Source: CAYWKU01 sp964459325
GTDB taxonomy: Bacteria > RBG-13-61-14 > CAYWKU01
Length of the DNA: 31,163 nucleotides
Reading direction: 5' to 3'
NCBI GenBank assembly: GCA_964459325.1
Contig: CAYWKU010000041.1
Location: 1 to 31,163 of the forward strand
Shown here: positions 8,049-15,952 of the stretch, piece after piece
How positions within the stretch are numbered: position 1 is the stretch's first letter
Layout of the letters: every line of letters begins with the position of its first letter
Made by a program: the position numbers and the translations under genes
Notes under the pieces: model-generated
What the model was told of the DNA's origin: nothing
Databases searched by the model: none
The model's input: the letters and a program-made list of their open reading frames with translations, nothing else

Positions 8049-9605
8049 GTGAAGAAGATTTTGATAATTTTGACGGTGGCGGGCGCCTTTTTGTTTTGCC
8101 TCGCCGGTGTTTTGAGGGCGCAGGAAATGGAAATTACCAGCTCGCCCAACGTTGTCGGCTCCGGCGCACGCGCAATGGGTGTGGGCGGGGCGTTCATCGC
8201 CATAGCGGACGACGCCACCGCCGCAAGCTGGAACCCGGCGGCGCTGATTATGCTGAAGGAGCCCGAATCCGCCGTAATGGTGTCCTACGAGGACCGCGAG
8301 CGGTCGGGAACGGGAGATTACTCGGCAAACTACTACGACTTCAACTACATTGCTGTAAGCTACCCTTTCACCCTGCTTCGAAGGAATATGATAATCAGCT
8401 TCAACTACCAGAGGCTCTTCGACTTCAACAGCGAATTCGAAAATGTGGCTCACGACCCAGGATTGCCAGACGATCCTCCACCGTTTATGAATGAAGGTGA
8501 GTTGCCCAACGGGAATGACCTCCTCTCCAAAAACATTACGAGAACCCCGAAGGATCTTTACATCGAGCAGGATGTCTCGGGGGACATCGGGGCGCTGGCG
8601 CCCGCGTTTGCGGTTCAGATAACACCCGAGTTGAGCGCGGGCTTTACCCTTAATTTCTGGATGGACGGAGTAATTAACGACGGTTACGAGGCCAAATATA
8701 AAAGTGCGGAGAGCGGGTACAATGTGACCGACCGTTATTTTTACGAGGATGTCAACGACAACGGCACAGGCGAAGAAACGGAATTGCTGGGGGTGGATGA
8801 GGGTTCAAAGCAGCTATTCTCTTCCAGAACGAGCATTGACCGCACATATGACTTGTGGGGGATTAACGCCAACCTGGGGCTGCTGTGGTCGCCCAACTAC
8901 AATCTTAGCATCGGCGCGGTGTACAAGTTTCCTTTTACCGCCACTGCGGATTTCGATTATGAATACGAACACATTCAGAAAACATATGACCATGGAGATC
9001 CGGCGGATCCGGATGATGACGAATGGGTAACTTCCCCCCCGGCACGGGATTCTTATGAACGGCGTTACAAGATAAGGTTCCCGGCGGTGTACGGGATGGG
9101 CGCGGCGTGGCGGTTCAACGACAACTTCACTATGGCCCTGGACGTTTCATATACCGAGTGGGATAAGTTCATCATCCAGGAGTATGAGAAAGTCGGCCGG
9201 AGCAAGACTTACCCCATGGGCATCGGCGGCGACAAGTACGTGCCCACCAAGCGCACCAGCGCCGTTAACGGTCTCGCCACCGGTGAGGCGGACGTGGACG
9301 GAGTTTTTACCGTCAGGACGGGGGCCGAGTACCTGTTCATACTGCCGAAAACAATAATTCCCGCCCGCGTGGGTTTCGCTTACGACCCCGAGCCGGCCCA
9401 CGGAAGCTCCGACGACTTCTACGCCGTCACCTGCGGCACCGGCGTGATGCTGTGGGACAGGCTTATTTTCGATATCGCATATCAACATCGGTGGAGTAAA
9501 TCGGCGAGCGTAACTCAAACCAATTACGAGGGAGAACTCATGAAAGAGTACCACCACTCGGTAACTCAGCATCAAATCCTTCTTTCCAGCATCCTGCACT
9601 TTTAG
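8049..9605 (+). CDS. FadL/PorV-like outer-membrane beta-barrel protein
   Basis: This is a predicted outer-membrane barrel of 518 residues. It has a clear signal peptide (MKKILIILTVAGAFLFC, cleavage near LRAQE). The hallmark of the OmpP1/FadL/PorV group follows: GSGARAMGVGGAFIAIADD then ATAASWNPAAL. Alternating aromatic beta strands run to a terminal phenylalanine (LSSILHF), the usual insertion signal for barrels. The start is GTG with AGGAG seven bases upstream. It is 96 bases after the cyclase-CHAT gene and 12 before the lipoprotein gene, so the three are likely one transcript. FadL relatives transport hydrophobic compounds and PorV relatives serve secretion, and the sequence does not decide which applies. 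Confidence 0.82.
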   Translation: MKKILIILTVAGAFLFCLAGVLRAQEMEITSSPNVVGSGARAMGVGGAFIAIADDATAASWNPAALIMLKEPESAVMVSYEDRERSGTGDYSANYYDFNYIAVSYPFTLLRRNMIISFNYQRLFDFNSEFENVAHDPGLPDDPPPFMNEGELPNGNDLLSKNITRTPKDLYIEQDVSGDIGALAPAFAVQITPELSAGFTLNFWMDGVINDGYEAKYKSAESGYNVTDRYFYEDVNDNGTGEETELLGVDEGSKQLFSSRTSIDRTYDLWGINANLGLLWSPNYNLSIGAVYKFPFTATADFDYEYEHIQKTYDHGDPADPDDDEWVTSPPARDSYERRYKIRFPAVYGMGAAWRFNDNFTMALDVSYTEWDKFIIQEYEKVGRSKTYPMGIGGDKYVPTKRTSAVNGLATGEADVDGVFTVRTGAEYLFILPKTIIPARVGFAYDPEPAHGSSDDFYAVTCGTGVMLWDRLIFDIAYQHRWSKSASVTQTNYEGELMKEYHHSVTQHQILLSSILHF

Positions 9606-9617
9606 GAGGACGGTCGC

Positions 9618-11696
9618 ATGAACAGAGGGCATTTCCTGTCGAAAAAGCTGATGGCAGCCGCCTGCGCGGTCATCATGATAGTGGTTTGCGCCTGCGCGGT
9701 GGAGCAGGCCGAGCGCATCCGGGTGGGTGATATGACCTACGGGGTCACCGAAGGCAACTTCCGGGGGCAGTGGTACGATTATTACGAGCGTGGCGCAAGC
9801 TACGTGGAAGGCGCGCTGGCCGCGGAGTTGACCGACCGGGAAGAGGCGATGAAAAGGGCCGCTACGCTGGGGCTGGCCGACCTGAAAAAAGCCGCCGCCA
9901 TGAGAGGCGAAGACCGGCGCAGGGCGCGGACCTACGGCATGCACCTCATGGATTACTTCCCGCGACGGGAAATGGGCATCGGCTACTACCTGTTGGACGA
10001 TCATGAAAAGGCCATTAAGCAGCTCGAAACGAGTTTATCCACCGTGGAAAGCGCCAAGGCTCAATTCTTCCTGGACAGGGTGCGCGAAAGGCTTATCCGG
10101 CAGCGCGGCGGAGATGCCGAGGCGCCGACGGTGGAAGTGGCATCACTCGCCGAGAGAACTTCACTGCCGACGATAAAGATAAAGCTTAAAGCCGCCGATG
10201 AGGGTTACGTTTCTTCAATGGTTGTCAACGATGTGGCCGAAGTCATCCCACTGGCGGAAAAATCGCTCGACGTGGAGCGGGAGATACCGCTGGAGGAGGG
10301 GGAGAACGAAATAAAAATCGTCGCCGCAGACCTGTCGGGCAACATTGCGCAACAAACCGTCACCATAGTAAGCGACACCTCCGGCCCGGTAATATCGGTG
10401 GACGAAACCCGGCTACTTAACGGCTCCCGGATGCGGATTAAGGGCTGGGCGGTGGACCCGGCGGGAGTGAAAGGCATAAAGGTCGGCGGCTTGAACCTGC
10501 CCCCGACCGACGACGGCAGCTTCGGCGCCGTGGTTCCGAGCGGTCCCGGCGGCCGGGTGGAGTTCGTGGCCGAGGATTCGCTCGGCAACAAAACGACCGG
10601 TTCATTTTCCGCAGGCGCCGATACGGGCCGACGGGAAGGCTTCCTTAACGGCACTCTTGGAGGCCTCATAAACTATCGCGACTCCATAGGCCCACTCATG
10701 GCACGCTGGATAATCAACTCCGCAGCGGCTACAACCTCGAATGAGGGCCCGCAAATAACATTGAGAGGACTTACCGACGAGCAGGAAGTTTATTTCGACT
10801 CATTCTACGTGGAGGGCGAAGCCACCGACCCGTCCGGAATCGAAAAACTGGTGGTGGGTCGCAAATCGCTCATATCCAAACCGGGGCGCAAGGTATACTT
10901 CAATTACCTGCGCAGGCTGCATACCGGAACCAACTACATAACCATCGTAGGCAGAAACGCTCGCGGCGTGGCGGCTCAGAAAAGAATAAAGGTCGTCAAG
11001 AAGACCCCGAGGGTAAGGCGGGTAGGCAGCCGCATGAGCGCCACCGTGCTCCCGTTTTACCTGAAGGGGCGGAAAAACCTGGGCCAGGTGGCTTACGATA
11101 ACCTCCTCAAGTACACCAAGCGCAGCAGCCGGTTCAGGCTGGTGGACAGAACCCGGATAGATAAAATCGTAAGGGAGCTAAAGCTGAGCGAGGCGGGGCT
11201 TACCGACCAGGCGAGCGCGGTGAAAGCCGGCAAATTGGCGGCTTCCGAAACGTCCGTGCTCGGATACGTCTACGAAACCACCGGCTCCATCGAGGTTTAC
11301 GCGCGAGTGGTGGACGTGGAATCGGGTAAAATACTTACCGAGAAGGACGCTTACCTGCGCCAGTCGCCGATGAGCCTTCTGAAGCTGATGCGGCTGATGC
11401 GGGGGCTTTCGGTGAAAATCCGCCACCAGTTCCCGATGGTGGAAGGAAAGGTGGCCGGAGTGAGCGGCTCGAACCTGTCAGCGCAGCTCGATTTGAGCGC
11501 TCCGCTCAAGGAAGGTACCCGGTTTATCGTGTTCCGCGAAAAACGGGTGCTGCACCCCCAAACCGGTATGGAGCTGGGTTACCGGACGCTGCCGGTGGCG
11601 GAGGCGAAGATTTCCGGAGTGTCCGGAAGGAGCGTCAAGGCGGAAATCATCGGCTCCGGTAAAATAAGCAATACGGATAAGGTGATAACGAAGTAA
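9618..11696 (+). CDS. Lipoprotein with Ig-like repeats and CsgG/FlgO-like domain
   Basis: The 692-residue protein starts with a lipoprotein signal (VVCAC lipobox near residue 25), so it is probably anchored in the outer membrane facing the periplasm. Residues 50-165 are helical and TPR-like. Three Ig-like beta segments start near residues 169, 252 and 376 (SDTSGPVIS, GPQITLRGL and similar). Residues about 472-692 form a CsgG/FlgO-like domain (FRLVDRTRIDKIVREL then VLGYVYETTGSIEVYARVVD) plus a beta-rich tail. The same C-terminal arrangement is found in the cyclase-CHAT protein. The ribosome site AGGAGG overlaps the stop region of the barrel gene, so the two are translated together. It may be the outer-membrane partner of the cyclase-CHAT protein. 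That role is inference. Confidence 0.75.
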   Translation: MNRGHFLSKKLMAAACAVIMIVVCACAVEQAERIRVGDMTYGVTEGNFRGQWYDYYERGASYVEGALAAELTDREEAMKRAATLGLADLKKAAAMRGEDRRRARTYGMHLMDYFPRREMGIGYYLLDDHEKAIKQLETSLSTVESAKAQFFLDRVRERLIRQRGGDAEAPTVEVASLAERTSLPTIKIKLKAADEGYVSSMVVNDVAEVIPLAEKSLDVEREIPLEEGENEIKIVAADLSGNIAQQTVTIVSDTSGPVISVDETRLLNGSRMRIKGWAVDPAGVKGIKVGGLNLPPTDDGSFGAVVPSGPGGRVEFVAEDSLGNKTTGSFSAGADTGRREGFLNGTLGGLINYRDSIGPLMARWIINSAAATTSNEGPQITLRGLTDEQEVYFDSFYVEGEATDPSGIEKLVVGRKSLISKPGRKVYFNYLRRLHTGTNYITIVGRNARGVAAQKRIKVVKKTPRVRRVGSRMSATVLPFYLKGRKNLGQVAYDNLLKYTKRSSRFRLVDRTRIDKIVRELKLSEAGLTDQASAVKAGKLAASETSVLGYVYETTGSIEVYARVVDVESGKILTEKDAYLRQSPMSLLKLMRLMRGLSVKIRHQFPMVEGKVAGVSGSNLSAQLDLSAPLKEGTRFIVFREKRVLHPQTGMELGYRTLPVAEAKISGVSGRSVKAEIIGSGKISNTDKVITK

Positions 11697-11707
11697 TTTG
11701 AGCAAGC

Positions 11708-11772
11708 TGCCCGTTCGGGGCACTCCGTGGGGGTTCTTGTTGCTTACGCAACCCGGGCGTATAACGTCCGGG
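11708..11772. repeat. Cluster of three hairpins between convergent genes
   Basis: Three inverted repeats lie in the 91 bases between the lipoprotein and nrtR stops. They are TGCCC/GGGCA (11708-11722), GTTGC/GCAAC (11739-11752) and CCCGGGCGT/ACGTCCGGG with a 3-base loop (11752-11772). None is followed by a T-run, so they are not textbook terminators, but they could halt convergent transcription. Read on the minus strand, the last one begins GGTGGCCCGG, recalling the GGTAGGCCCGG unit near 15810. Confidence 0.45.
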
Positions 11773-11787
11773 CCACCCTAAAGCAGG

Positions 11788-12477
11788 TTATTGGTTCGGC
11801 GCGAACTTGTAGGTCAGGCGGGTTTCTTTGGTTTCGGCGGAGGGGGTTTCTTCGCAGCTTACCAGCTCGCCCATTGTTTCGACGACGCGCTTAACGTCCC
11901 TGGCGTTGACTTTATCGTTCATAACGGTCTCGTAGGCTTCCCATATATCGTCTATGAGAAAGCACTCGGGCAACAGCTCGAAGATGAGCGGAGCTTCCCA
12001 CACCCTCCTTCGAAGCCTTTTAAGGGCGTCGTCCAGTATCTGTGCGTGGTCGAAGGCAAGCTCCGGCGGGTCGTAAGCCGAAAACCACCCGGCCTCCGCG
12101 GCATCGTCGCCTGCTTTCGTTTTCAGTTTATCGCGGGGGGCCAGGCCTACGAAGGCGATAGTTATCACCCGGGTGCGGGGGTCGCGGTCGGGGTCGCCGT
12201 AAGCGAATAGCTGCTCCAGGTACACATCGTCGACCGCCGTTTCTTCCTTCAACTCCCTGAGGGCGGCGTTTTCAAGTTTTTCGTCCATGTTGACGAATCC
12301 GCCCGGGAAGCCCCACATTCCTTCGCAGGGTTTCTTCTTTCTCTTGATTAGCAGCACCTCCAGCCGCTTATCGCGAAGGGTAAAAAGCACTACGTCGGTG
12401 GTTACACTGGGGCGCTCGTACCCGGCCGGGTCGTATCCTTCCGGTACGTCCGAAGCTCCGCCGTGGCGCGATTTCAC
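11788..12477 (-). CDS. nrtR: NrtR-type regulator (Nudix plus winged helix)
   Basis: This is a predicted repressor of NAD salvage genes. Residues 25-150 are a Nudix domain whose box (G60 to V82, GGFVNMDEKLENAALRELK and following) keeps the RELKEE core but has A in place of the final glycine. Residues 155-225 form the C-terminal winged-helix region typical of NrtR. Family members bind ADP-ribose or related nucleotides and then release DNA. The GTG start overlaps the pncA stop (GTGA), with AGGAGG upstream, so translation is coupled. It is the last gene of pncB-pncA-nrtR, and that context supports NrtR over a plain ADP-ribose pyrophosphatase. Residual hydrolase activity is possible. Confidence 0.85.
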   Translation of the reverse strand: MKSRHGGASDVPEGYDPAGYERPSVTTDVVLFTLRDKRLEVLLIKRKKKPCEGMWGFPGGFVNMDEKLENAALRELKEETAVDDVYLEQLFAYGDPDRDPRTRVITIAFVGLAPRDKLKTKAGDDAAEAGWFSAYDPPELAFDHAQILDDALKRLRRRVWEAPLIFELLPECFLIDDIWEAYETVMNDKVNARDVKRVVETMGELVSCEETPSAETKETRLTYKFAPNQ

Positions 12478-13076
12478 CCGGCAACCTCCTTCAGCACTTC
12501 TTCGGTGGTTACGAGTTTCGCGCCGTTTTGCTCGTGCTTTTTAATAAGCTCGTGGCCCTTGTCCGGGTCAACCGCCCTGACGGCGTCGGTTACGATGGAG
12601 ACCTTGTAGCCCCTTTCGAGCAGTCCTTCTATCGCGTAATTGACACATATGTCTGTGGCCACTCCGAAAACAATGAACCGCTCCGCGCCGGTGGCCTCGA
12701 GCGCCGGCTCGGCCATCTTGTTATCGAACAGGCTGTACACCTTCTTCTCCAGTATTACCGGTCCCGGCGGCGACAGGTCGACTTCGTTCTCGTCGGCGGC
12801 CATGGAGATTATCCTCATGGTATCCAAGGTGGTTTCCGGGATTTTGTTCTGGCCGGGGGTTCCCTTGATGCAGTGCGGCGGAAACTCCTCGAACTCCGGG
12901 TCGTTCTCGGTATGAGCGTCCATGCTTCCGACCACGGGGATGCTCTTTTCGCCCGCCGTTGTGATGAGCTTTTCCAGGCTCGGAATTATCCCCTCGGCGC
13001 CGGGCACGTAGAGGTTTCCGTCTTCTTTCATGAAATCATACTGAGTATCCACGTCAACGAATGCTATTTTGTTCAT
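12474..13076 (-). CDS. pncA: Nicotinamidase
   Basis: This enzyme hydrolyses nicotinamide to nicotinate and ammonia, feeding pncB in NAD salvage. The 200-residue isochorismatase-fold protein shows the expected sites: catalytic aspartate D10 in VDTQYDF, the metal-binding D53-x-H55 pair (SMDAHTEND), a lysine in EKKVYS (K111 or K112) and the nucleophile C144 in GVATDICVNYA. The start is the ATG at 13076, eight bases after AGGGAGG. An upstream in-frame GTG at 13085 would leave no room for that site. The gene lies between pncB and nrtR and overlaps nrtR by four bases. Confidence 0.92.
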   Translation of the reverse strand: MNKIAFVDVDTQYDFMKEDGNLYVPGAEGIIPSLEKLITTAGEKSIPVVGSMDAHTENDPEFEEFPPHCIKGTPGQNKIPETTLDTMRIISMAADENEVDLSPPGPVILEKKVYSLFDNKMAEPALEATGAERFIVFGVATDICVNYAIEGLLERGYKVSIVTDAVRAVDPDKGHELIKKHEQNGAKLVTTEEVLKEVAG

Positions 13077-13106
13077 CGTGTTCACCTCCCTAACCGAGCG
13101 GAAGCC

Positions 13107-14450
13107 TTAAAGGTGTTTCTTTCCGAGTTCCCTCAAGGTGTTCTTTATTTCTTCGGACAACTCCACGGAGTAACTTTCCGGATTTCTCAGCTTTTTACAT
13201 GGTTCGGGCAACCTGCCTATCTGCTCCGAAGCCCGTTTCCTGGCCTCTTGGAGCGAATATGTCGGCCCGACCCTTTTGCCGTTTTCGAAGACCTTCTCCA
13301 GCAGCGGCTCGCCTTCGCCCGGATTTTCTTCTTCCATGGTTAAGACATCGCGAGTGAAGTTGTCGTTTCCGTCTGTGAGTCTCCATACCTGTTTTCCGCC
13401 GGGGTAGGTTATTTTATCCTCGCTGAATTTCATTCGGTGCAGTTTTTTATCTCCCTTTATGACGTCCACCAGCTTGTAGACCACGTGCATGTAAGGGCTG
13501 TCGGCGCTGGTGACCATTTTCGTTCCCACGCCGAACAAATCCAGCGGCGCGCCTTCGGACAGCAGCCGGTCTATTTCGTACTCGTCCAGGTCTCCGCTGG
13601 CGACGATTTTAACCCCGCCCATACCGGCCTCGTCCAGCATCTGCCGCACCTTTTTGCTAAGCTCGACGATGTCGCCCGAGTCCAGCCTTACGCCCATTAT
13701 GCTACGGCCCGTGCGGATAGCGTTGCGGGCGCCTTCAATCGTATCGTAGGAGTCGATGAGCAGGATGGTGTAGTCCGGGAACACCCTGTAATAATTCCGG
13801 AACGCTTCCAGCTCTGTATCGTGCAGCATGGTGTATGAATGCGCGGCGGTGCCGGTTACGGGTATTCCCAGCTTGTAGCCCGCGTAGACGTTCGACGTGG
13901 AGGCGCAACCTCCCAGGTATGCGGCCCTGGCCGCGCGCACCGCTGTTTCCGGGCCGTGAGCTCTTCGGGAGCCGAAGTCGGCCACCGGCCTGCCGCGTGC
14001 CGCCTGATTCACCCGGGCCGCCTTTGTGGCCACCATGGTTTCCACGTTGATGGCGCTCAGCAGAAAAGTCTCCAGTATCTGCGCCTGAATCACCGGGCCT
14101 GAAACCTTGAGCACCGGTTCGTTGGGGAAGAAAACTGTCCCCTCCGGCATGGTCCACACGTTGCACTCGAACCTGAAATTTTTCAGGTAATCGAAAAAGC
14201 CGTCGCTTACGTTTTTGAAAACGTCCAGGCTCCGCAAATACGAGATTTCGTCCGGCTCGAAGTGAAGCCCCTCCAGGTACTCCAGCGCGGTTTCCATCCC
14301 CGCCAGCACCGCATAGCCACGATTTTCGGGCAGGCTGCGTATGAAAAGCTCGAAAACCACGTCGATGTTGAGGTTGTTCTCGAAGTAAGCAGCCGACATG
14401 GTAAGCTCGTACAGGTCGGTTATAAGCGCTTGATTGTCGGTTATTTTCAT
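13107..14450 (-). CDS. pncB: Nicotinate phosphoribosyltransferase
   Basis: This enzyme converts nicotinate, PRPP and ATP into nicotinate mononucleotide, the committed salvage step toward NAD. The 447-residue protein has the family N-terminus (LITDLYELTMSAAYF), the conserved DFGSRRAHGPE segment, ASTSNVYAGYKLGIPVTGT followed by AHSYTM (active-site histidine region), and the phosphoribosyl-binding area with VRLDSGD and ASGDLDEYEI. The length is normal. It is the first gene of pncB-pncA-nrtR. The ATG follows GGAAGG, and a dyad that may be the NrtR operator lies 32-46 bases upstream. Confidence 0.93.
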   Translation of the reverse strand: MKITDNQALITDLYELTMSAAYFENNLNIDVVFELFIRSLPENRGYAVLAGMETALEYLEGLHFEPDEISYLRSLDVFKNVSDGFFDYLKNFRFECNVWTMPEGTVFFPNEPVLKVSGPVIQAQILETFLLSAINVETMVATKAARVNQAARGRPVADFGSRRAHGPETAVRAARAAYLGGCASTSNVYAGYKLGIPVTGTAAHSYTMLHDTELEAFRNYYRVFPDYTILLIDSYDTIEGARNAIRTGRSIMGVRLDSGDIVELSKKVRQMLDEAGMGGVKIVASGDLDEYEIDRLLSEGAPLDLFGVGTKMVTSADSPYMHVVYKLVDVIKGDKKLHRMKFSEDKITYPGGKQVWRLTDGNDNFTRDVLTMEEENPGEGEPLLEKVFENGKRVGPTYSLQEARKRASEQIGRLPEPCKKLRNPESYSVELSEEIKNTLRELGKKHL

Positions 14451-14481
14451 TTAAGTGGCCTTCCGGACGGTTTCCGAATAT

Positions 14482-14496
14482 TTAGTTTTAACCTAA
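14482..14496. promoter_or_regulatory. Candidate NrtR operator (dyad) upstream of pncB
   Basis: TTAGTTTTAACCTAA is a 15-base imperfect palindrome with six of seven pairs matched about a central base. It lies in the short leader of the pncB operon, where a repressor site would be expected. NrtR operators differ among phyla, so the match is positional only. No strong -35/-10 pair was found around it. Confidence 0.3.
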
Positions 14497-14556
14497 TCAT
14501 TCGGGATGCGGTTCGCAAGCTTTTCGTATTCGGGGGCAAAGTGTCATTGACTGCTG

Positions 14557-15018
14557 TCAAAGCGAGGGCGCTTGCGCCCTGCCGTTTATGGCTTCAATCC
14601 ACAGCTCGACGTTTCTCACGTACCACGCCGCCGAATCCGGCTCGCCCTTCTCGTTGATGAAATGTACTTTCACAAGGTGACGCAGTTTCGTTTTGCCAAG
14701 GTGGTATTTCACCTTTTCCGCTTTCCTTACTTTATCCCAGTTTATTGTGAGTTGCCGCCGCGGCGACCACATCAGGTGCCGGAGACCGGCCTCCGTCAGC
14801 AGGAAGGCGCAGTTGCCCCGTACCTGGGCGTATCCCGCGCTTTCCCTGCCGAAGAAGTTGGAGACCCTTTCGGACAGGATAACTCCCTCGGATTCCCAGT
14901 TTTCCATGGCTTGGGTTAAGGCCTTGCGGGACAGGCGTCGTAAAAACAGAATCAGGAGAAAAGCAACCAGTACAAAAAACGTCACCAGGCCGGAGAGTAA
15001 AGGGAAGAGGGATTCCAA
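14557..15018 (-). CDS. Small membrane-anchored protein of unknown function
   Basis: This is a 153-residue protein with one N-terminal transmembrane helix (about residues 5-27, LLSGLVTFFVLVAFLLILFL) followed by basic residues, so the rest should be cytoplasmic. The C-terminal 110 residues alternate strands and end in an amphipathic helix (WYVRNVELWIEAINGR), recalling bacterial PH/GRAM-like folds, but I do not recognise the family. The start is a TTG with GGGAGG upstream. It lies 22 bases after dtd and about 106 before pncB. A 7-bp inverted repeat (14565-14580) overlaps its 3' end. Confidence 0.7.
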   Translation of the reverse strand: MESLFPLLSGLVTFFVLVAFLLILFLRRLSRKALTQAMENWESEGVILSERVSNFFGRESAGYAQVRGNCAFLLTEAGLRHLMWSPRRQLTINWDKVRKAEKVKYHLGKTKLRHLVKVHFINEKGEPDSAAWYVRNVELWIEAINGRAQAPSL

Positions 15019-15040
15019 TGCGCTATTCCTCCCGGCGCCC

Positions 15041-15490
15041 TTAAAACAGCTTCTTCGAGTCCAGAAGAATGGTCACGGGCCCGTCGTTGACCAGGTGCAC
15101 CATCATGTGGGCGCGGAAGACGCCCCGGGCCACTTTCAGGCCCCTGCCTTCGAGGTGCTCGGCGAACTTCAAGTACAGCCTCTCCCCCTCTTCCGGCGGT
15201 GCTGCGTGAGCGAAACCGGGCCGGTTGCCCTTGCGGGTGTCGCCGAAAAGCGTGAACTGGCTTACCGCCAGAATTTCCCCGCCCGCGTCGAATATCGAGA
15301 GGTTCATCTTGCCCTCGTCATCCTCGAAAACCCTCAGCTTGGCCACCTTGTCGGCCAGGTGCTTCGCGTCGCTTTCGTCGTCTTCGCGGCTGACTCCGAC
15401 AAGCGCCACGTAACCGGCGCCTATGCTTCCCCTGACTTCGCCGTCCACCGTAACCTTCGCTTCGGATACCCTTTGCACCACTACACGCAT
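15041..15490 (-). CDS. dtd: D-aminoacyl-tRNA deacylase
   Basis: This enzyme removes D-amino acids (and glycine mis-charged on tRNA-Ala) from tRNA, a proofreading step in translation. The 149 residues are the standard length and carry both active-site signatures: SQFTLFGDTRKGNRPGF (from residue 77) and VNDGPVTI (around residues 134-141), which supplies the cross-subunit Gly-Pro. The N-terminus MRVVVQRVSEAKVTVDG is typical. The ATG has no purine-rich site before it (the leader reads CCTCCAGACC), so initiation may be leaderless or the leader unusual. The small membrane protein gene follows 22 bases later. Confidence 0.95.
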   Translation of the reverse strand: MRVVVQRVSEAKVTVDGEVRGSIGAGYVALVGVSREDDESDAKHLADKVAKLRVFEDDEGKMNLSIFDAGGEILAVSQFTLFGDTRKGNRPGFAHAAPPEEGERLYLKFAEHLEGRGLKVARGVFRAHMMVHLVNDGPVTILLDSKKLF

Positions 15491-15534
15491 GGTCTGGAGG
15501 TTATATTATGGTTTAATACTCGCAAAGAGGGTAT

Positions 15535-15722
15535 GGAAACATACCCCGATTCCCGGATAAGTAAAAGGGCTTGATTCACACCTTGACCGCTCCCGGGGGT
15601 TACATGAAAATATGGTCGTCACCCGGAAGGTGATAGACGAACTCGGGTCTTTTACCCACCATAAGCTACCCTGCGGTCAAGATGCTACCCTTAATAGGGA
15701 ACATTGGGAAACATACTCCGGT
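15535..15722. repeat. Imperfect direct repeats flanking a spacer segment
   Basis: GGAAACATACCCCGATT (15535-15551) recurs as GGAAACATACTCCGGTT (15706-15722), with 15 of 17 bases identical. They flank about 150 bases that hold the inverted-repeat element at 15582-15681. The arrangement could mark an old insertion. No transposase is present. Confidence 0.4.
15582..15681. other. Possible structured noncoding element
   Basis: CTTGACCGC (15582-15590) and GCGGTCAAG (15673-15681) form a perfect 9-bp stem closing 82 bases. Inside, TCACC/GGTGA with a CGGAA loop and GGGT/ACCC with a CTTTT loop can also pair. This could be a small structured RNA or a mobile palindromic unit. It matches no riboswitch class I recognise. 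It lies upstream of dtd (minus strand) and of the CoA-binding gene (plus strand). Confidence 0.3.
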
Positions 15723-15742
15723 TGCACAAATATCCACAAATA

Positions 15743-15819
15743 ATGGTAGGCGCGACGCTCTTGTCGCGCATCAGGCTCCGACTACCGATAACGCCCGGCA
15801 AGAGTGCCGGGCCTACCAT
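15743..15819. repeat. REPIN-like inverted pair of GTAG-hairpin units
   Basis: ATGGTAGGC at 15743-15751 and GCCTACCAT at 15811-15819 are perfect terminal inverted repeats. Each arm is a GGTAGG tag followed by a hairpin: GCGCGAC/GTCGCGC (15750-15769) in one, GCCCGGCA/TGCCGGGC (15793-15812) in the other. On the reverse strand the second arm repeats the first, including the CTCTTG core, and the stem bases differ in compensating pairs. A GTAG tetranucleotide before a hairpin, in inverted pairs, is the layout of REP elements moved by RAYT transposases. Only one full copy lies in the window. Confidence 0.65.
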
Positions 15820-15874
15820 ATCTATGTTCCTTCAACTTGAATCCGTAATGGAAGTTTAGGTAATAACCCGGGAG

Positions 15875-15904
15875 TTGAAATTATGAAAAGAAATTGAATA
15901 TAAT
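15875..15904 (+). promoter_or_regulatory. Sigma-70-type promoter of CoA-binding gene
   Basis: TTGAAA (15875-15880) is followed by an 18-base spacer and TATAAT (15899-15904). The predicted start is near 15911, giving a leader of about 40 bases that contains the strong ribosome site AAGGAGGG before the ATG at 15953. Confidence 0.65.
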
Positions 15905-15952
15905 TTGTAGAAGAGCTTATCCCGAGGAGAAAATCCGAAAGGAGGGAAAAAT

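Noticed and set aside
15730..15738. ATATCCACA, a DnaA-box-like site
   Set aside because: It is a single one-mismatch site with no cluster or AT-rich tract beside it, so chance is likely.
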